The notes beneath the pieces were generated by a model. That model was not told where the DNA came from and made no database searches. It saw only the letters and a program-made list of their open reading frames with translations. Both the position numbers and the translations under genes were made by a program. Shown piece after piece: positions 25,369 to 33,516 of a DNA stretch of 64,000 nt (within the stretch, counting starts at the first letter, position 1; every line of letters starts with the position of its first letter). Location: assembly GCA_017304475.1 (NCBI GenBank), contig JAFKKV010000024.1, positions 62,001 through 126,000 on the forward strand. The letters are read 5' to 3'. The stretch is from Hyphomicrobiales bacterium (lineage in GTDB: Bacteria; Pseudomonadota; Alphaproteobacteria; Rhizobiales; Phreatobacteraceae).

Positions 25369-27417
25369 TCATAGCCCGAGTTCCCGCTGTTTCCCGAGCT
25401 GCCAGGATACCGATCCGCCCTGGACCACGCCGATAACCTCGCGGCCGCGCTGGCGCTCGATGACCGGCCGCCAGGGGACTAGGGTGAACTCATGGCTCTT
25501 CTCGACGATGGCAAATCTGCCGCTCGCGAGCTGGACGGTGCCGGTGAATGTGCCGCTCACGGTCTCGCCGTCTCCGGAGGCGCGGAACGGCATGGGCTTT
25601 GACACCGCCAGCTCGGCGCCGGCGCGCGCGACCTCACGCTCGCGCAGCGTGGCAAGCAGATTGCGGCGATAGAACACCCGGCCGGTCGGCTGGCGGGTGG
25701 CATCACCCTGGTCGATCAGATGTTCGCGGCGGCGGTCCATCGCCTGGGCGACGGCCTGTCCGAAGCCAGCCGGCGCCAGATCGGACGCCTCGCCTGCGAT
25801 CAGCCGGCGGTCGAGCCAGGTGGCGCCGTCCGCCCCGATCTGGCTTTCCAGATCGAAGGCCGAGAGGACGCGGATATTGACGCGGACACTGCGGCCGGCG
25901 TCATGGGCGGCTGCCCGGCTCTCGAAATCCTCGGGGATGCGCCAGCGGTCGGCGTCGATGCGCTCGACGATGCCGGCGCGGCGCAACGCCTCCAGCCGGC
26001 GGACATGGGCATCGACGAAGCCTTCGTAGTCGCCACCGGGCACGCGGCCGTCGAACCGGGCCTGCTCCAGATGGCGGCTCGGCTGATAGACGCCGTCCTT
26101 GGTCATAACGGCAATGGCGCGATCCGAAGGCCGGGCCGCCATATCGGCCGGACCGATCTCAACGATGCTGCCGATACGCGCATCCTCGACGCGACCCGCA
26201 TCGAAGCCGGAGACATGGTGCGCGCGGCCATCGATCCCGTCGACAACCAGGGTGATGTTCTCGCCCAGTTCGTCGGCGAGATGCTTGTCGATGACGCGGC
26301 CGACAATCGGCGCGCCTGCCGCGCCGTCATGAATCTGGAAGCTGGCCGGATCGCGCTCCTGTCCCTCCGCCCGAAGCACCTTCTGCATGGTGCGGATGAT
26401 GTCTCCGCGCTCGCCCAGCTCGCGCAGGGTGGGCTCAAGTCGGTCACTCAACTCCCAGACGCCCGGCGCATGCTCGGTGGCAAGCCCCATCTTTTCCAGC
26501 TTGCCAAGCCGGGCCAGACGAAGCGCCCGGCTGGCGATGCCGCGCGGATCGCCGGGCTCGGGACGAAGATCGACCAGGCCGTGGCGCGCCTCTGCGATCA
26601 TGGCGCGGTCGATGCGGGTGAAGCGGTCCTGACCGATTTCGGCGGAGAGCTTGCTCTGCTGCTCGATCTCGGTGACGGGACCGAGTTCGAGCGTCACGAG
26701 CGCGCTGGCGCGTTCGCGGACGCCGTGGGCGATATAGTCGCCGTTGATGACCAGATCCTCGCCCAGCTCGTCGCGGCCGTTGACGATAACATGGACATGG
26801 GGATGGCCGGTGTTGAGGTGATTGACCGCGATCCAATCGAGCTTCGTGCCGAGGTCGGCTTCGACCTGGCTCATCAGGTCGCGCGTGTAGCCGGTCAGGT
26901 CCGCAAGGTCGGCCGCATCCTCGGGCGAGACGATCAAGCGGAACTGGTGGCGGTCATCCTTGCCGCGATCGAGGAAGGCATCGCCGTCGGCGCGATCCGC
27001 GGTCGCCGAGTAGAGCTGGCCGCGCTCGCCGTCGCGCGAGGTTCCGTCGCGCTGAATGTAGCGCAGATGGGCGGCCGCGCGGCCGTTCTTGCCGGCGGCG
27101 CGGACGGAGCGCGATTTGACGATGACGCGGCGGCTGCCGGGCTGGCGATGGCTCCAGCCATCCGAGAGGTTGCGGGCGCGCACGAAGGCCGCGCCGCGGC
27201 CGCGCTTCACGCCCCGGCCGCTCGCCAATGCCGATCGTGATCCATCCTTGGCGGCGCGGCCCGTGGCAGCGGCACGCGCCCCGCGCGATGGCGATCCGCC
27301 ATGCTGGCGGGCGATCTTCTTGACCTTGGTGAAGAAGCTCTTGGTCTTGGCGCCGCCGCGCGCATCCGATCGAATGCGGCCTGGCCGTGGGCGGAAGTGG
27401 TTCTCGTCGTCGCTCAT
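25369..27417 (-). CDS. VirD2-like relaxase with DUF3363 domain
   Basis: This 682-residue DNA relaxase should nick the origin of transfer and pilot the strand. A basic N-terminus (residues 1-110) precedes the relaxase core, with AAAHLRYIQRDG near 114-125 and the metal-binding HPHVHVIVNG at 205-214. The DUF3363 domain fills the C-terminal half. This domain pair is the usual relaxase of trb-type alphaproteobacterial elements. The ATG at 27417 (MSDDENHF) is selected because upstream codons fall in the putative oriT. It is separated from the lytic transglycosylase gene by 292 non-coding bases. Confidence 0.95.
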   Translation of the reverse strand: MSDDENHFRPRPGRIRSDARGGAKTKSFFTKVKKIARQHGGSPSRGARAAATGRAAKDGSRSALASGRGVKRGRGAAFVRARNLSDGWSHRQPGSRRVIVKSRSVRAAGKNGRAAAHLRYIQRDGTSRDGERGQLYSATADRADGDAFLDRGKDDRHQFRLIVSPEDAADLADLTGYTRDLMSQVEADLGTKLDWIAVNHLNTGHPHVHVIVNGRDELGEDLVINGDYIAHGVRERASALVTLELGPVTEIEQQSKLSAEIGQDRFTRIDRAMIAEARHGLVDLRPEPGDPRGIASRALRLARLGKLEKMGLATEHAPGVWELSDRLEPTLRELGERGDIIRTMQKVLRAEGQERDPASFQIHDGAAGAPIVGRVIDKHLADELGENITLVVDGIDGRAHHVSGFDAGRVEDARIGSIVEIGPADMAARPSDRAIAVMTKDGVYQPSRHLEQARFDGRVPGGDYEGFVDAHVRRLEALRRAGIVERIDADRWRIPEDFESRAAAHDAGRSVRVNIRVLSAFDLESQIGADGATWLDRRLIAGEASDLAPAGFGQAVAQAMDRRREHLIDQGDATRQPTGRVFYRRNLLATLREREVARAGAELAVSKPMPFRASGDGETVSGTFTGTVQLASGRFAIVEKSHEFTLVPWRPVIERQRGREVIGVVQGGSVSWQLGKQRELGL

Positions 27418-27484
27418 CGGCGCGGATCCTGCCGATGAGTGGGATTTCCGGCTAGAGTGCCGCCGAGAGCCTTGCAAAGGCTGG

Positions 27485-27590
27485 CGTTCCGCCGGATGGC
27501 GGCACCATGCCCTCCATTCGAGGGTGCCACCCCCAACAGTGTGCAGACAAGGGCTTGCCCGGCAGATCGGCCCCATGGGGTGCCGTCCGC
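27485..27590. other. Candidate origin of transfer
   Basis: The stretch upstream of the relaxase holds three dyads in 85 bases: GGCA-CCATG-CCCTC-CATTC-GAGGG-TGCC (27501-27528), GGGC-TT-GCCC (27551-27560), and GGCA-GATCGG-CCCCATGGGG-TGCC (27561-27584). Two of them share the outer GGCA/TGCC pair. An oriT next to the relaxase gene and built from inverted repeats is usual, but no nick-site consensus was recognised. Confidence 0.35.
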
Positions 27591-27709
27591 TTTAATCTTG
27601 CCCTCCCGCCTCTCTGCCCGTTCTGCCCCTCCTGCCGATCTTCGGTCCTGACCCCACACTGCCGACCTGCACAATGGAACGACCACGTTCAGCCACTGGA
27701 CCTTGGTCC

Positions 27710-28633
27710 TCATCGCGGTTCTCCGGGGCTGACGCGGGAAACGAAAAGGCCGCCGGGTTGCGGCGTGATCGCAGAGACGTCGCGCACCGATGGTGCAGCC
27801 GAGATCTTGGCGACGTGCTCGCCGGGCGGCACAGGATCAGCGCTCGGCGTGCGCTCCGGTCGCGCCACGAACAGCGGCGCACGGCTCCAGGACTGCGGGT
27901 CGGCAGCAGCGACGACCACCGGAGCGGTGACTTCGCCGCCGCCGATCAGCGGCGCAAGCTGGGCGACATAGGCGCGGGTCTCGGCAGGCAATGGCCGGCC
28001 GGTCGTGCGATGGCCGTCGTAGCGGCCGGGACCGGCATTGTAGGCGGCGAGCATCGCGCTGACATCGCCGTAGCGGTCGAACATCTCGCGCAGATAGGCG
28101 GCGCCCGCGAGAATGTTGTCGCGCGGGTCATAGGGGTCATTGCCGAGGCGATAACGGAGGCGCAGCCTCGCCCAGGTGTCGGGCATGATCTGCATCAAGC
28201 CCATCGCGCCGGCCGAGGAGATCGCGCGCACATCGCCCGCGCTCTCGGCGCGCAGGACAGCCCTGATCCAGGCCGCCGGAATGCGGAAGCGCTGCGCCGC
28301 TTCCGCGATCGGAGCGGCATAGGCATCGGCCGTCGCCGGACGCTCGATCGGCCGCGCCTGGGCCGGCGCAGCGCCCGGCAAGGCGCCGACGGCCAGAACG
28401 CCGGCGAGCAGGAGAACGGCATAGCGCGAGACCGCGCTGTCTCCGCTTCGAGCCCAGCCTGCCAGCGTGCTCGCTGCGGTCAAGGGTGCGCGACAAGCGC
28501 CGGCCGTTGGCCGCCCTTGACCTTCGCTGCGCGCGCCGGCCGTCTGATCGTCGAGCGGGACGAAGGGATGAGAGGGCTTTTCCGCGAACCAAGGGATGGC
28601 GGCTTTGAACGCGATCCTGACGGGATGGCGCAT
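27710..28633 (-). CDS. Lytic transglycosylase (VirB1-like)
   Basis: This 307-residue enzyme cuts peptidoglycan to open a path for the secretion apparatus. A hydrophobic export segment is at about residues 72-92 (YAVLLLAGVLAVGALPGAAPAQA). The SLT domain follows with catalytic Glu in IPAAWIRAVLRAESAGD (Glu132 region), then GAMGLMQIMPDTWARL and AMLAAYNAGPGRYDG. The C-terminal 80 residues are a Pro-rich linker. The N-terminal 70 residues before the hydrophobic segment are unusual; the start at 28633 is supported by its five-base distance from the DUF736 stop. Confidence 0.93.
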   Translation of the reverse strand: MRHPVRIAFKAAIPWFAEKPSHPFVPLDDQTAGARSEGQGRPTAGACRAPLTAASTLAGWARSGDSAVSRYAVLLLAGVLAVGALPGAAPAQARPIERPATADAYAAPIAEAAQRFRIPAAWIRAVLRAESAGDVRAISSAGAMGLMQIMPDTWARLRLRYRLGNDPYDPRDNILAGAAYLREMFDRYGDVSAMLAAYNAGPGRYDGHRTTGRPLPAETRAYVAQLAPLIGGGEVTAPVVVAAADPQSWSRAPLFVARPERTPSADPVPPGEHVAKISAAPSVRDVSAITPQPGGLFVSRVSPGEPR

Positions 28634-28638
28634 CGTCT

Positions 28639-28974
28639 TCAGTCCCGCTCGGCGCGCTTAGCCGGGCGGTTCCAGTGCAGCGACCATGAGGATTCATCGT
28701 CGCCATTGCGGAACAGATTGGCGCGGATCGGCTGCGGCAAAGTGGGATCGTCGATGAGCAGCGAGACATAGCTGCCTGCCTTCTCGCCGGTGCGTTTCCA
28801 GCCCGCGCCGATCTCCGGTCCGTCTTCTGCGCCGTGATGGACGCGGTAGTCGGGCGCGTTCTCGGCCTCCGAAGGTTCGGCCGGAACGATGGTGAGGTCG
28901 CGGTAGAGCGTGAGCGTATGGACGCGCCCGACGAAGCCCGATTTTTCGGCGGTGAATTGACCAATCTGCGGCAT
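28639..28974 (-). CDS. DUF736 protein
   Basis: This 111-residue protein matches DUF736 (IGQFTAEKSGFVGRVHTLTLYRDLTIVPAE, then DYRVHHG and GAGWKRTGEKAGSYVSLLIDDP). These proteins are nearly universal companions of trb-type conjugative elements but have no proven role. It starts 36 bases after the TraF-like gene's stop and lies 5 bases upstream of the transglycosylase gene. A second, diverged copy is at 34621-34944, so the element holds two DUF736 paralogues. Confidence 0.9.
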   Translation of the reverse strand: MPQIGQFTAEKSGFVGRVHTLTLYRDLTIVPAEPSEAENAPDYRVHHGAEDGPEIGAGWKRTGEKAGSYVSLLIDDPTLPQPIRANLFRNGDDESSWSLHWNRPAKRAERD

Positions 28975-29010
28975 GGTAAGCCTCCTGCGGTTGGGGGTGG
29001 GAAAGCGAAG

Positions 29011-29556
29011 TCAGTGTGTCGGCGCGCGCCACATGAAGTGGCCGTCGCCGTCCTCGTCGGTCCACAGCGGGACCGCGCGACCGATGATATGGTCCGTGGA
29101 GGTCGGGCCGAAATAGCGACCGTCGAGGCTGTCGCGGACCTGCCAGTTCATGAGGAAGATCTCGCCGGTCGGGATGCGACGGCAGCCCTGCCAGACCGGC
29201 AGATCGCGGCCGGCGCGATCGCGTTCGAGCGCCGTTCCGACCTCGACGCGATCGACGGTGATGGTGAGGTTGGTCCGGCAAACCGTTTGTCCGGACACCG
29301 CCAGCACGCGCTTCATCAGCGGCACGCCTTTCGGCAGATAGCCGCGATCGGCGAGGAAGGTCGCGAGCGGTTCGGGAGCGTCGACGGCAACGAGATCGGT
29401 CACCTCGAACGGGCCGTCGAAGTCGATCGTGTAGAAGCCGATCGGCGCGCTCGCCGACGCGTTCCAGATCAGTTTGATCGGCATCGGCGTGAGGCCGGGA
29501 TAACCGACGCCCATGGTCGCGAGAGCCGTCGCGATGATGAGGCCGGCGCGCGTCAT
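29011..29556 (-). CDS. traF: TraF-like S26 signal peptidase
   Basis: This 181-residue inner-membrane peptidase is needed for maturing the TrbC pilin. It has an N-terminal membrane helix (MTRAGLIIATALATMGVGYPG) and the S26 signature SASAPIGFYTID with the catalytic Ser near residue 36. A Lys-bearing segment follows (GVPLMKRVLAVSGQTV, general base). The C-terminal box is GEIFLMNWQVRDSLDGRYFGP. The ATG at 29556 overlaps the DUF2840 stop by four bases. Family and context fit well. Confidence 0.92.
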   Translation of the reverse strand: MTRAGLIIATALATMGVGYPGLTPMPIKLIWNASASAPIGFYTIDFDGPFEVTDLVAVDAPEPLATFLADRGYLPKGVPLMKRVLAVSGQTVCRTNLTITVDRVEVGTALERDRAGRDLPVWQGCRRIPTGEIFLMNWQVRDSLDGRYFGPTSTDHIIGRAVPLWTDEDGDGHFMWRAPTH

Positions 29557-30071
29557 GGCACGATCCTGCGGCGGCGAAGCCAGGCCGCATGCTGCCCGGG
29601 CGTGTAGGTGCGCGGCGCCTCTCCGACGCTCAGCCGGTTGTGGACATGCCGCCAATGCTCCGGCGCAACGTCCGCCGGATCGAGGCCGAGCGCCTCCACC
29701 GCGTCGATCGCCTGCAGCACGCGCTCAACCCTGGGCCAGCCATCAAGGCGCAGCAGGATGTCGCCGCCGGGCCGCACGAAAGGCAGCGTCTGGAACGGCT
29801 CGCCGCGGCCGACCGCGCGCACGATGTCGATGCGCGAGATGATCGTGCCGAAATCGTTGGAGGCCCAGCGGACGAAGGCGAAGATGCTGTCGGGCGCGAA
29901 GCCGACGATGATGCGGCGACGGTCGAGAATCTGTTCGTAGCTCTTGCGGCCGAACCTGATCCAGTTCTCGATTTTCTTTTGGCTCCAGGTCAGCTCGACC
30001 AAGGTGGTGGAGGGCGCGGAACCGTCCGGCAGCGGACGGCCGCGCATGCGGCGGGCCGCATTGCCGGTCAT
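29553..30071 (-). CDS. DUF2840 protein
   Basis: This 172-residue protein matches DUF2840: TTLVELTWSQKKIENWIRFGRKSYEQILDRRRIIVGFAPDSIFAFVRWASNDFGT, and later RLDGWPRVERVLQAIDAVEALGLDPADVAPEHWRHVHNRL. The family appears between parA and traF in integrative elements. It is cytoplasmic with no membrane segment. It overlaps neighbours by four bases on both sides. The function is unknown. Confidence 0.88.
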   Translation of the reverse strand: MTGNAARRMRGRPLPDGSAPSTTLVELTWSQKKIENWIRFGRKSYEQILDRRRIIVGFAPDSIFAFVRWASNDFGTIISRIDIVRAVGRGEPFQTLPFVRPGGDILLRLDGWPRVERVLQAIDAVEALGLDPADVAPEHWRHVHNRLSVGEAPRTYTPGQHAAWLRRRRIVP

Positions 30072-30322
30072 GAGGTCTCTCCCTCGGTGGGTGGGAATTC
30101 GCGCGCGAGCAGCGCGCGCAGCATGTCGGTGACGGTCTCACCGCGCCGGAAGGCCGCGACCTTGATGCGGCCGCGCAGCTCCGGCGTGATGTCGATCGTC
30201 AGCCGCGCGGTGAAGGTGGCAGTGGCGTCCGCGCGCAGGGACTGCGCGTCGGGAGCCTTGATCCAGCTCTCGGCGTCGCCCGGGCGGGAGGCGAAGCCGC
30301 GCTTGCCGGCGCGCCCGGTCAT
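30068..30322 (-). CDS. Ribbon-helix-helix protein next to ParA
   Basis: This 84-residue protein has a disordered basic N-terminus (TGRAGKRGFASRPGDAESW) and a C-terminal RHH core (FTARLTIDITPELRGRIKVAAFRRGETVTDMLRALLAREF). The architecture matches ParG-type centromere-binding partners of ParA. It is encoded directly after parA with a four-base overlap. It probably binds a partition site and stimulates ParA. Confidence 0.82.
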   Translation of the reverse strand: MTGRAGKRGFASRPGDAESWIKAPDAQSLRADATATFTARLTIDITPELRGRIKVAAFRRGETVTDMLRALLAREFPPTEGETS

Positions 30323-30972
30323 GGCGCGGTCCTCGCGATTCGGAGCCGATCGATCTCGGCGGCAAGCGCGGCGATCTCGCGTGCGGCCGGACTGTCATCA
30401 TCGATCTCGGAAGCGAGCCGGCCGGACTGCGCAGCGTCGGCGAAGACGACACGCTGGCCGATGGTGCTGGCGAGCACGGGGGGATCGTGATCGGCCAGCG
30501 TCTCGGCCGTCTCGCGGGCGATGATGGTGCGCGCGCCGCAGCGGTTGAGCACGAAACGGGCTGCGAGCTGCGGCCGGTAGATGCGCGCTTCGCTGAGAAG
30601 CGCCAGCATCTCGGCCGAGGCCCAGCCGTCGAGCGGCGACGGCTGCACTGGGATCAGCACCAGGTCGACGGCGAGCAGCGCCGAGCGCATGAGGCCGGCG
30701 ATGCGCGGCGGACCGTCGATGACGACATGATCGGCGTCACGCGCCAGCTCGGGGGCTTCGCGATGCAGCGTGTCGCGCGCCAGGGCGACGACGCCGAACA
30801 GGCGCGGCAGGCCCTCGCGGCTCCGCTGCTGCGACCAGTCGAGCGCCGAGCCTTGCGGATCGGCGTCGATCAGGGTGACACGGTGTCCTCTGCTGGCCCA
30901 TGCACCGGCGAGATGCAGCGCGAGCGTCGTCTTGCCGACACCGCCTTTTTGGTTGAGGAGCGCGACGATCAT
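30319..30972 (-). CDS. parA: ParA-family partition ATPase
   Basis: This 217-residue Walker-type ATPase begins at once with LLNQKGGVGKTTLALHLAG (deviant Walker A, residues 5-23), followed by VTLIDADPQGSALDW and HVVIDGPPRIAGL. It is a short ParA lacking an N-terminal HTH, as on many mobilisable plasmids. It segregates the element's circular form or promotes its retention. It overlaps repA and the RHH gene by four bases each. Confidence 0.95.
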   Translation of the reverse strand: MIVALLNQKGGVGKTTLALHLAGAWASRGHRVTLIDADPQGSALDWSQQRSREGLPRLFGVVALARDTLHREAPELARDADHVVIDGPPRIAGLMRSALLAVDLVLIPVQPSPLDGWASAEMLALLSEARIYRPQLAARFVLNRCGARTIIARETAETLADHDPPVLASTIGQRVVFADAAQSGRLASEIDDDSPAAREIAALAAEIDRLRIARTAP

Positions 30973-31997
30973 GGCGCACCTCGGCGGGTGGCACCGGCAC
31001 CATGGATCGCGTGCGCGTGCGTCAAAGAAGAAGAGTTAGATTCTCTGTTAGATTCTTCTATAGAGTGCGCCGCGCGATTTGCGCCTGATGTACCGATAGT
31101 GCGTGCGCCTGATGTACCGATACCATTCACATGGTTTTCAACAGGCACTGTGGATTGTTTGTCGGGCCAGATGCGCAGCAGTTCGCGGTGGTCATCCCGT
31201 TCGATCTGAAGCCGGTAGCCGGGCAATGGCTGACGCGCCGCGATGCGGCGCAGGTCGAGCGCGAAATCGGAGACACGCGCGAGACTGCCGGACTTGGCGT
31301 GAAGATGCGCAATCTCGAACAGCCAGCCGTCGTGCTGGCGGCCGGCATGCTTGCGCGCGACGCGATACAGCCAGCGTTCGATGCCGCCGGTCAGCCGGAA
31401 ATAGGCCGGGTCGATGGCAAGCACCAGCGAGCGGTCGACGACGCCATTGTAGAACCATTCGGGCAGCACGAATTCCATGCCCTCAACGCGGCCGGCCTGC
31501 GTCGTCATCTCCTCCCATTCGTTGATCCAGGAGAATTGCCGGCGGCGCCAATGCGCGCCGTTGCGGATGGTTGTGGCGATGACGGTCGATTGCAGGCGCG
31601 CCAGCGCGGCCTTCAGCAACAGATATTGCCGGTTGCCGGTCGGGCGGCCGATACCGCGCAGGAGCTGGTAGGGTGTGAAGCGAAAGAAGCGCGAGGTCGC
31701 GAGCCCGCGGTTCGCGGCCTCGACGAGCTGCGAAGCGGCCCAGATCAGAACGTCGGCGTCCCAGATGGTGGCCATGCCATGCTCGGGCATGCCGAACACC
31801 CGCACCTCGACATCGGCGGCCTGGTAGAAGATCGGTCGGGTGCGCGGCGTCTTCGCCAGCGAAAAGAACGGCCGCTCCATCAGGTCGCGCTGGTCGCGGG
31901 GCGATGCGTCGCCGCCGATCACCACGAAAGGATCGAGGTTGGTCCGCTCGCTGGCTTTGCGCTGACGCTCGCGGCGATGGTCATCGTCGCGCGGCAT
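30969..31997 (-). CDS. repA: Replication initiator protein RepA
   Basis: This 342-residue protein matches the replication-initiator family of such elements, with LMERPFFSLAKTPRTRPIFYQ, then IWDADVLIWAASQLVEAANRG and a winged-helix pair around RFTPYQLLRGIGRPTGNRQYLLLKAALARLQST. Autonomous replication would help the excised circle survive. The last 60 residues are low-complexity and include a duplicated GTSGA segment encoded by an 18-bp direct repeat. The start immediately follows the stop of the HTH gene. Confidence 0.9.
   Translation of the reverse strand: MPRDDDHRRERQRKASERTNLDPFVVIGGDASPRDQRDLMERPFFSLAKTPRTRPIFYQAADVEVRVFGMPEHGMATIWDADVLIWAASQLVEAANRGLATSRFFRFTPYQLLRGIGRPTGNRQYLLLKAALARLQSTVIATTIRNGAHWRRRQFSWINEWEEMTTQAGRVEGMEFVLPEWFYNGVVDRSLVLAIDPAYFRLTGGIERWLYRVARKHAGRQHDGWLFEIAHLHAKSGSLARVSDFALDLRRIAARQPLPGYRLQIERDDHRELLRIWPDKQSTVPVENHVNGIGTSGARTIGTSGANRAAHSIEESNRESNSSSLTHAHAIHGAGATRRGAP
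31081..31122. repeat. 18-bp direct repeat inside repA
   Basis: GCGCCTGATGTACCGATA occurs at 31081-31098 and 31105-31122 with a 24-base period. It encodes the repeated GTSGA segment near the C-terminus of RepA. The period and position could be an iteron for RepA binding, or simply a short tandem duplication. Confidence 0.8.
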
Positions 31998-32267
31998 TCA
32001 GCGTTCGCCCCGCTCGGTCGGCGTCAGGCGACGCGCCGGAAACACGCGGCCGACATCCGTGTCGCGCGTCGATTTGCGAGCGCCGATCGCGGACCAGGCT
32101 TGCAGGTCTTCGATCGCATAGACGACGCGGCCGCCGATCTTGCGATAGACCGGACCGGTCCCGTATGTGCGATGCTTCTCCAGCGTGCGGAGCGAGATTC
32201 CAAGAAAGCGCGCGGCATCGGGCGTGCGCAACAGGCGCGGCGGCAGGTCCGCCTTCTGGTCGGCCAT
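31998..32267 (-). CDS. AlpA/MerR-type helix-turn-helix protein
   Basis: This 89-residue DNA-binding protein has RLLRTPDAARFLGISLRTLEKHRTYGTGPVYRKIGGRVVYAIEDLQAWSA, the HTH_17/AlpA fold used by excisionases and rep regulators. The C-terminal 30 residues are basic and flexible. It is the first gene of the repA-parA operon and abuts repA. It may act as the element's recombination directionality factor or as a rep regulator; both roles are known for the family. Confidence 0.88.
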   Translation of the reverse strand: MADQKADLPPRLLRTPDAARFLGISLRTLEKHRTYGTGPVYRKIGGRVVYAIEDLQAWSAIGARKSTRDTDVGRVFPARRLTPTERGER

Positions 32268-32420
32268 AAGATCACCTCTGGTTCGTCATGCGTGCGGCTG
32301 TCGGTGGCGACAGCGCGCGATGGCGAACCATGGCGAAGGATCGGCGGCGCGGAGCGTGCCGCATTTGCACCAAGGTGCTGGCGGCACCCCTTGCGGCGCG
32401 CGCTATTTGGCGGCGTTTGC

Positions 32421-33207
32421 CTACCGGCGACGCAGCTTGATCGGATAGTGCAACAGCAGGCGATAGCCGCCCTTCATCATGCTCAGTCCGTGGGCCACAA
32501 GGCGGCGGGCCTGGTTCTTGCGCGGGTCGTTTTCCCAATCCTCCTTCGTGCCGCGAAAGCCGAGGAGAACTTTGGCAATGGTGCGGTAGCTCTCGCCGCG
32601 CTGCCGCGCGTCGAGCGCCCGCAGCGAGAGGATATGGAACCGCCGAAGCTGCGCCGGCATCGCCCGGAAGTCCGGGCCTGGCGCACGGCCATTGAGCGCG
32701 CGCCAGAACCGTCGTGCAGCATGCACGCGCAGTTCGAGAAGCGCGTCCAACGGCAAGATGACGGCGTAGAACGTCGCCACCTCGGAAGGCGCATGGACGA
32801 GCCAGAACTGATGCGTGACACCATCGGCCTGCCAGACGCCGTGCCAGCCGTCATCGGACTGGCGCAGATCAAGGCCGTCGAGCTGCGTCAGAGCGATCGG
32901 CGTGACGGCGTCCGCGTCGATCGCCTGCGGCACTATAGTGAGACTAACGGCTTGTGGCTGCAGGCTTGGTATCCAGAACAGTGACTGCTGATCTGACGGC
33001 GTGTCGGGATCACACGGGAAATCGTAACCCCCAGCGTTTCGAAAATGCCGCCAGCGAACGCGCGGCCGGTTTCCTGAGACGCTCAATCTTCTGGAAGTCG
33101 CGATGATAATCATCATCGCGGCGGAGATATTCCCAGGCGAAGCCGGCGGCGGGAATGCCTTCGGCATGCTGATACGCTGCCGGCGAGCGCCAATCGATGC
33201 TGAGCAT
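32421..33207 (-). pseudogene. DUF6499-DUF2285 regulator broken by a frameshift
   Basis: The N-terminal part (from ATG at 33207: MLSIDWRSPAAYQHAEG, then WEYLRRDDDYHRDFQKIERL and AAFSKRWG) and the larger C-terminal part (DFPCDPDTPSDQQSLFWIP to the end) are in different frames. They meet at a run of five C at 33028-33032 (G on the coding strand). Removing one base gives a continuous protein of about 261 residues with the expected domain order: DUF6499-type N-terminus, then DUF2285 (FRAMPAQLRRFHILSLRALDARQRGESYRTIAKVLLG). Either the gene is inactivated or the run is a sequencing error. The 151 bases between it and the HTH gene hold nothing recognised. Confidence 0.8.
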
Positions 33208-33368
33208 AGCGTAACCTCTCATTCACCGGGTCATGCAAGCCAACACCCGGACAGAGAGTTTCATCGACAAGGGAGCGTGTTTGTAGCCGCCATAGGCGGA
33301 TATGTTGATCGTGCGTGGCGATCAATATTGGTTATTTTCTTCTTAACATTGTCTGCATGTTTTTGCGA

Positions 33369-33508
33369 GCCGGGCGAAGCCCGGCGAGCGGCGGCCGTGT
33401 TCCGGGCACGGCCGCGCGCCGATCCGCAAAGCCGGATCGGCACAAAAATGCCGGACACGGACATCCTGAAAGACGCGGAACCGTAGAGCCGGAGACCCGG
33501 CTCTACGG
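33369..33508. promoter_or_regulatory. Array of four perfect hairpins
   Basis: Four consecutive dyads lie in 140 bases: GCCGGGC-GAA-GCCCGGC (33369-33385), GCGGCCGTG-7-CACGGCCGC (33391-33415), GCCGATCCG-6-CGGATCGGC (33418-33441), and CCGTAGAGCCGG-4-CCGGCTCTACGG (33481-33508). The last one directly follows the DUF932 stop and is probably its terminator. The others fall in the leader of the broken DUF2285 gene. The stretch 33208-33368 has no gene. The motif ACACGGACATCCTGA (33455-33469) also recurs in the two leader repeats downstream. Confidence 0.75.
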
Positions 33509-33516
33509 CTTTGCAT

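Noticed and set aside
32272-32538. An 88-codon minus-strand frame between the HTH gene and the DUF2285 gene
   Set aside because: It overlaps the end of the DUF2285 gene in a different frame and has no family similarity or plausible start context.
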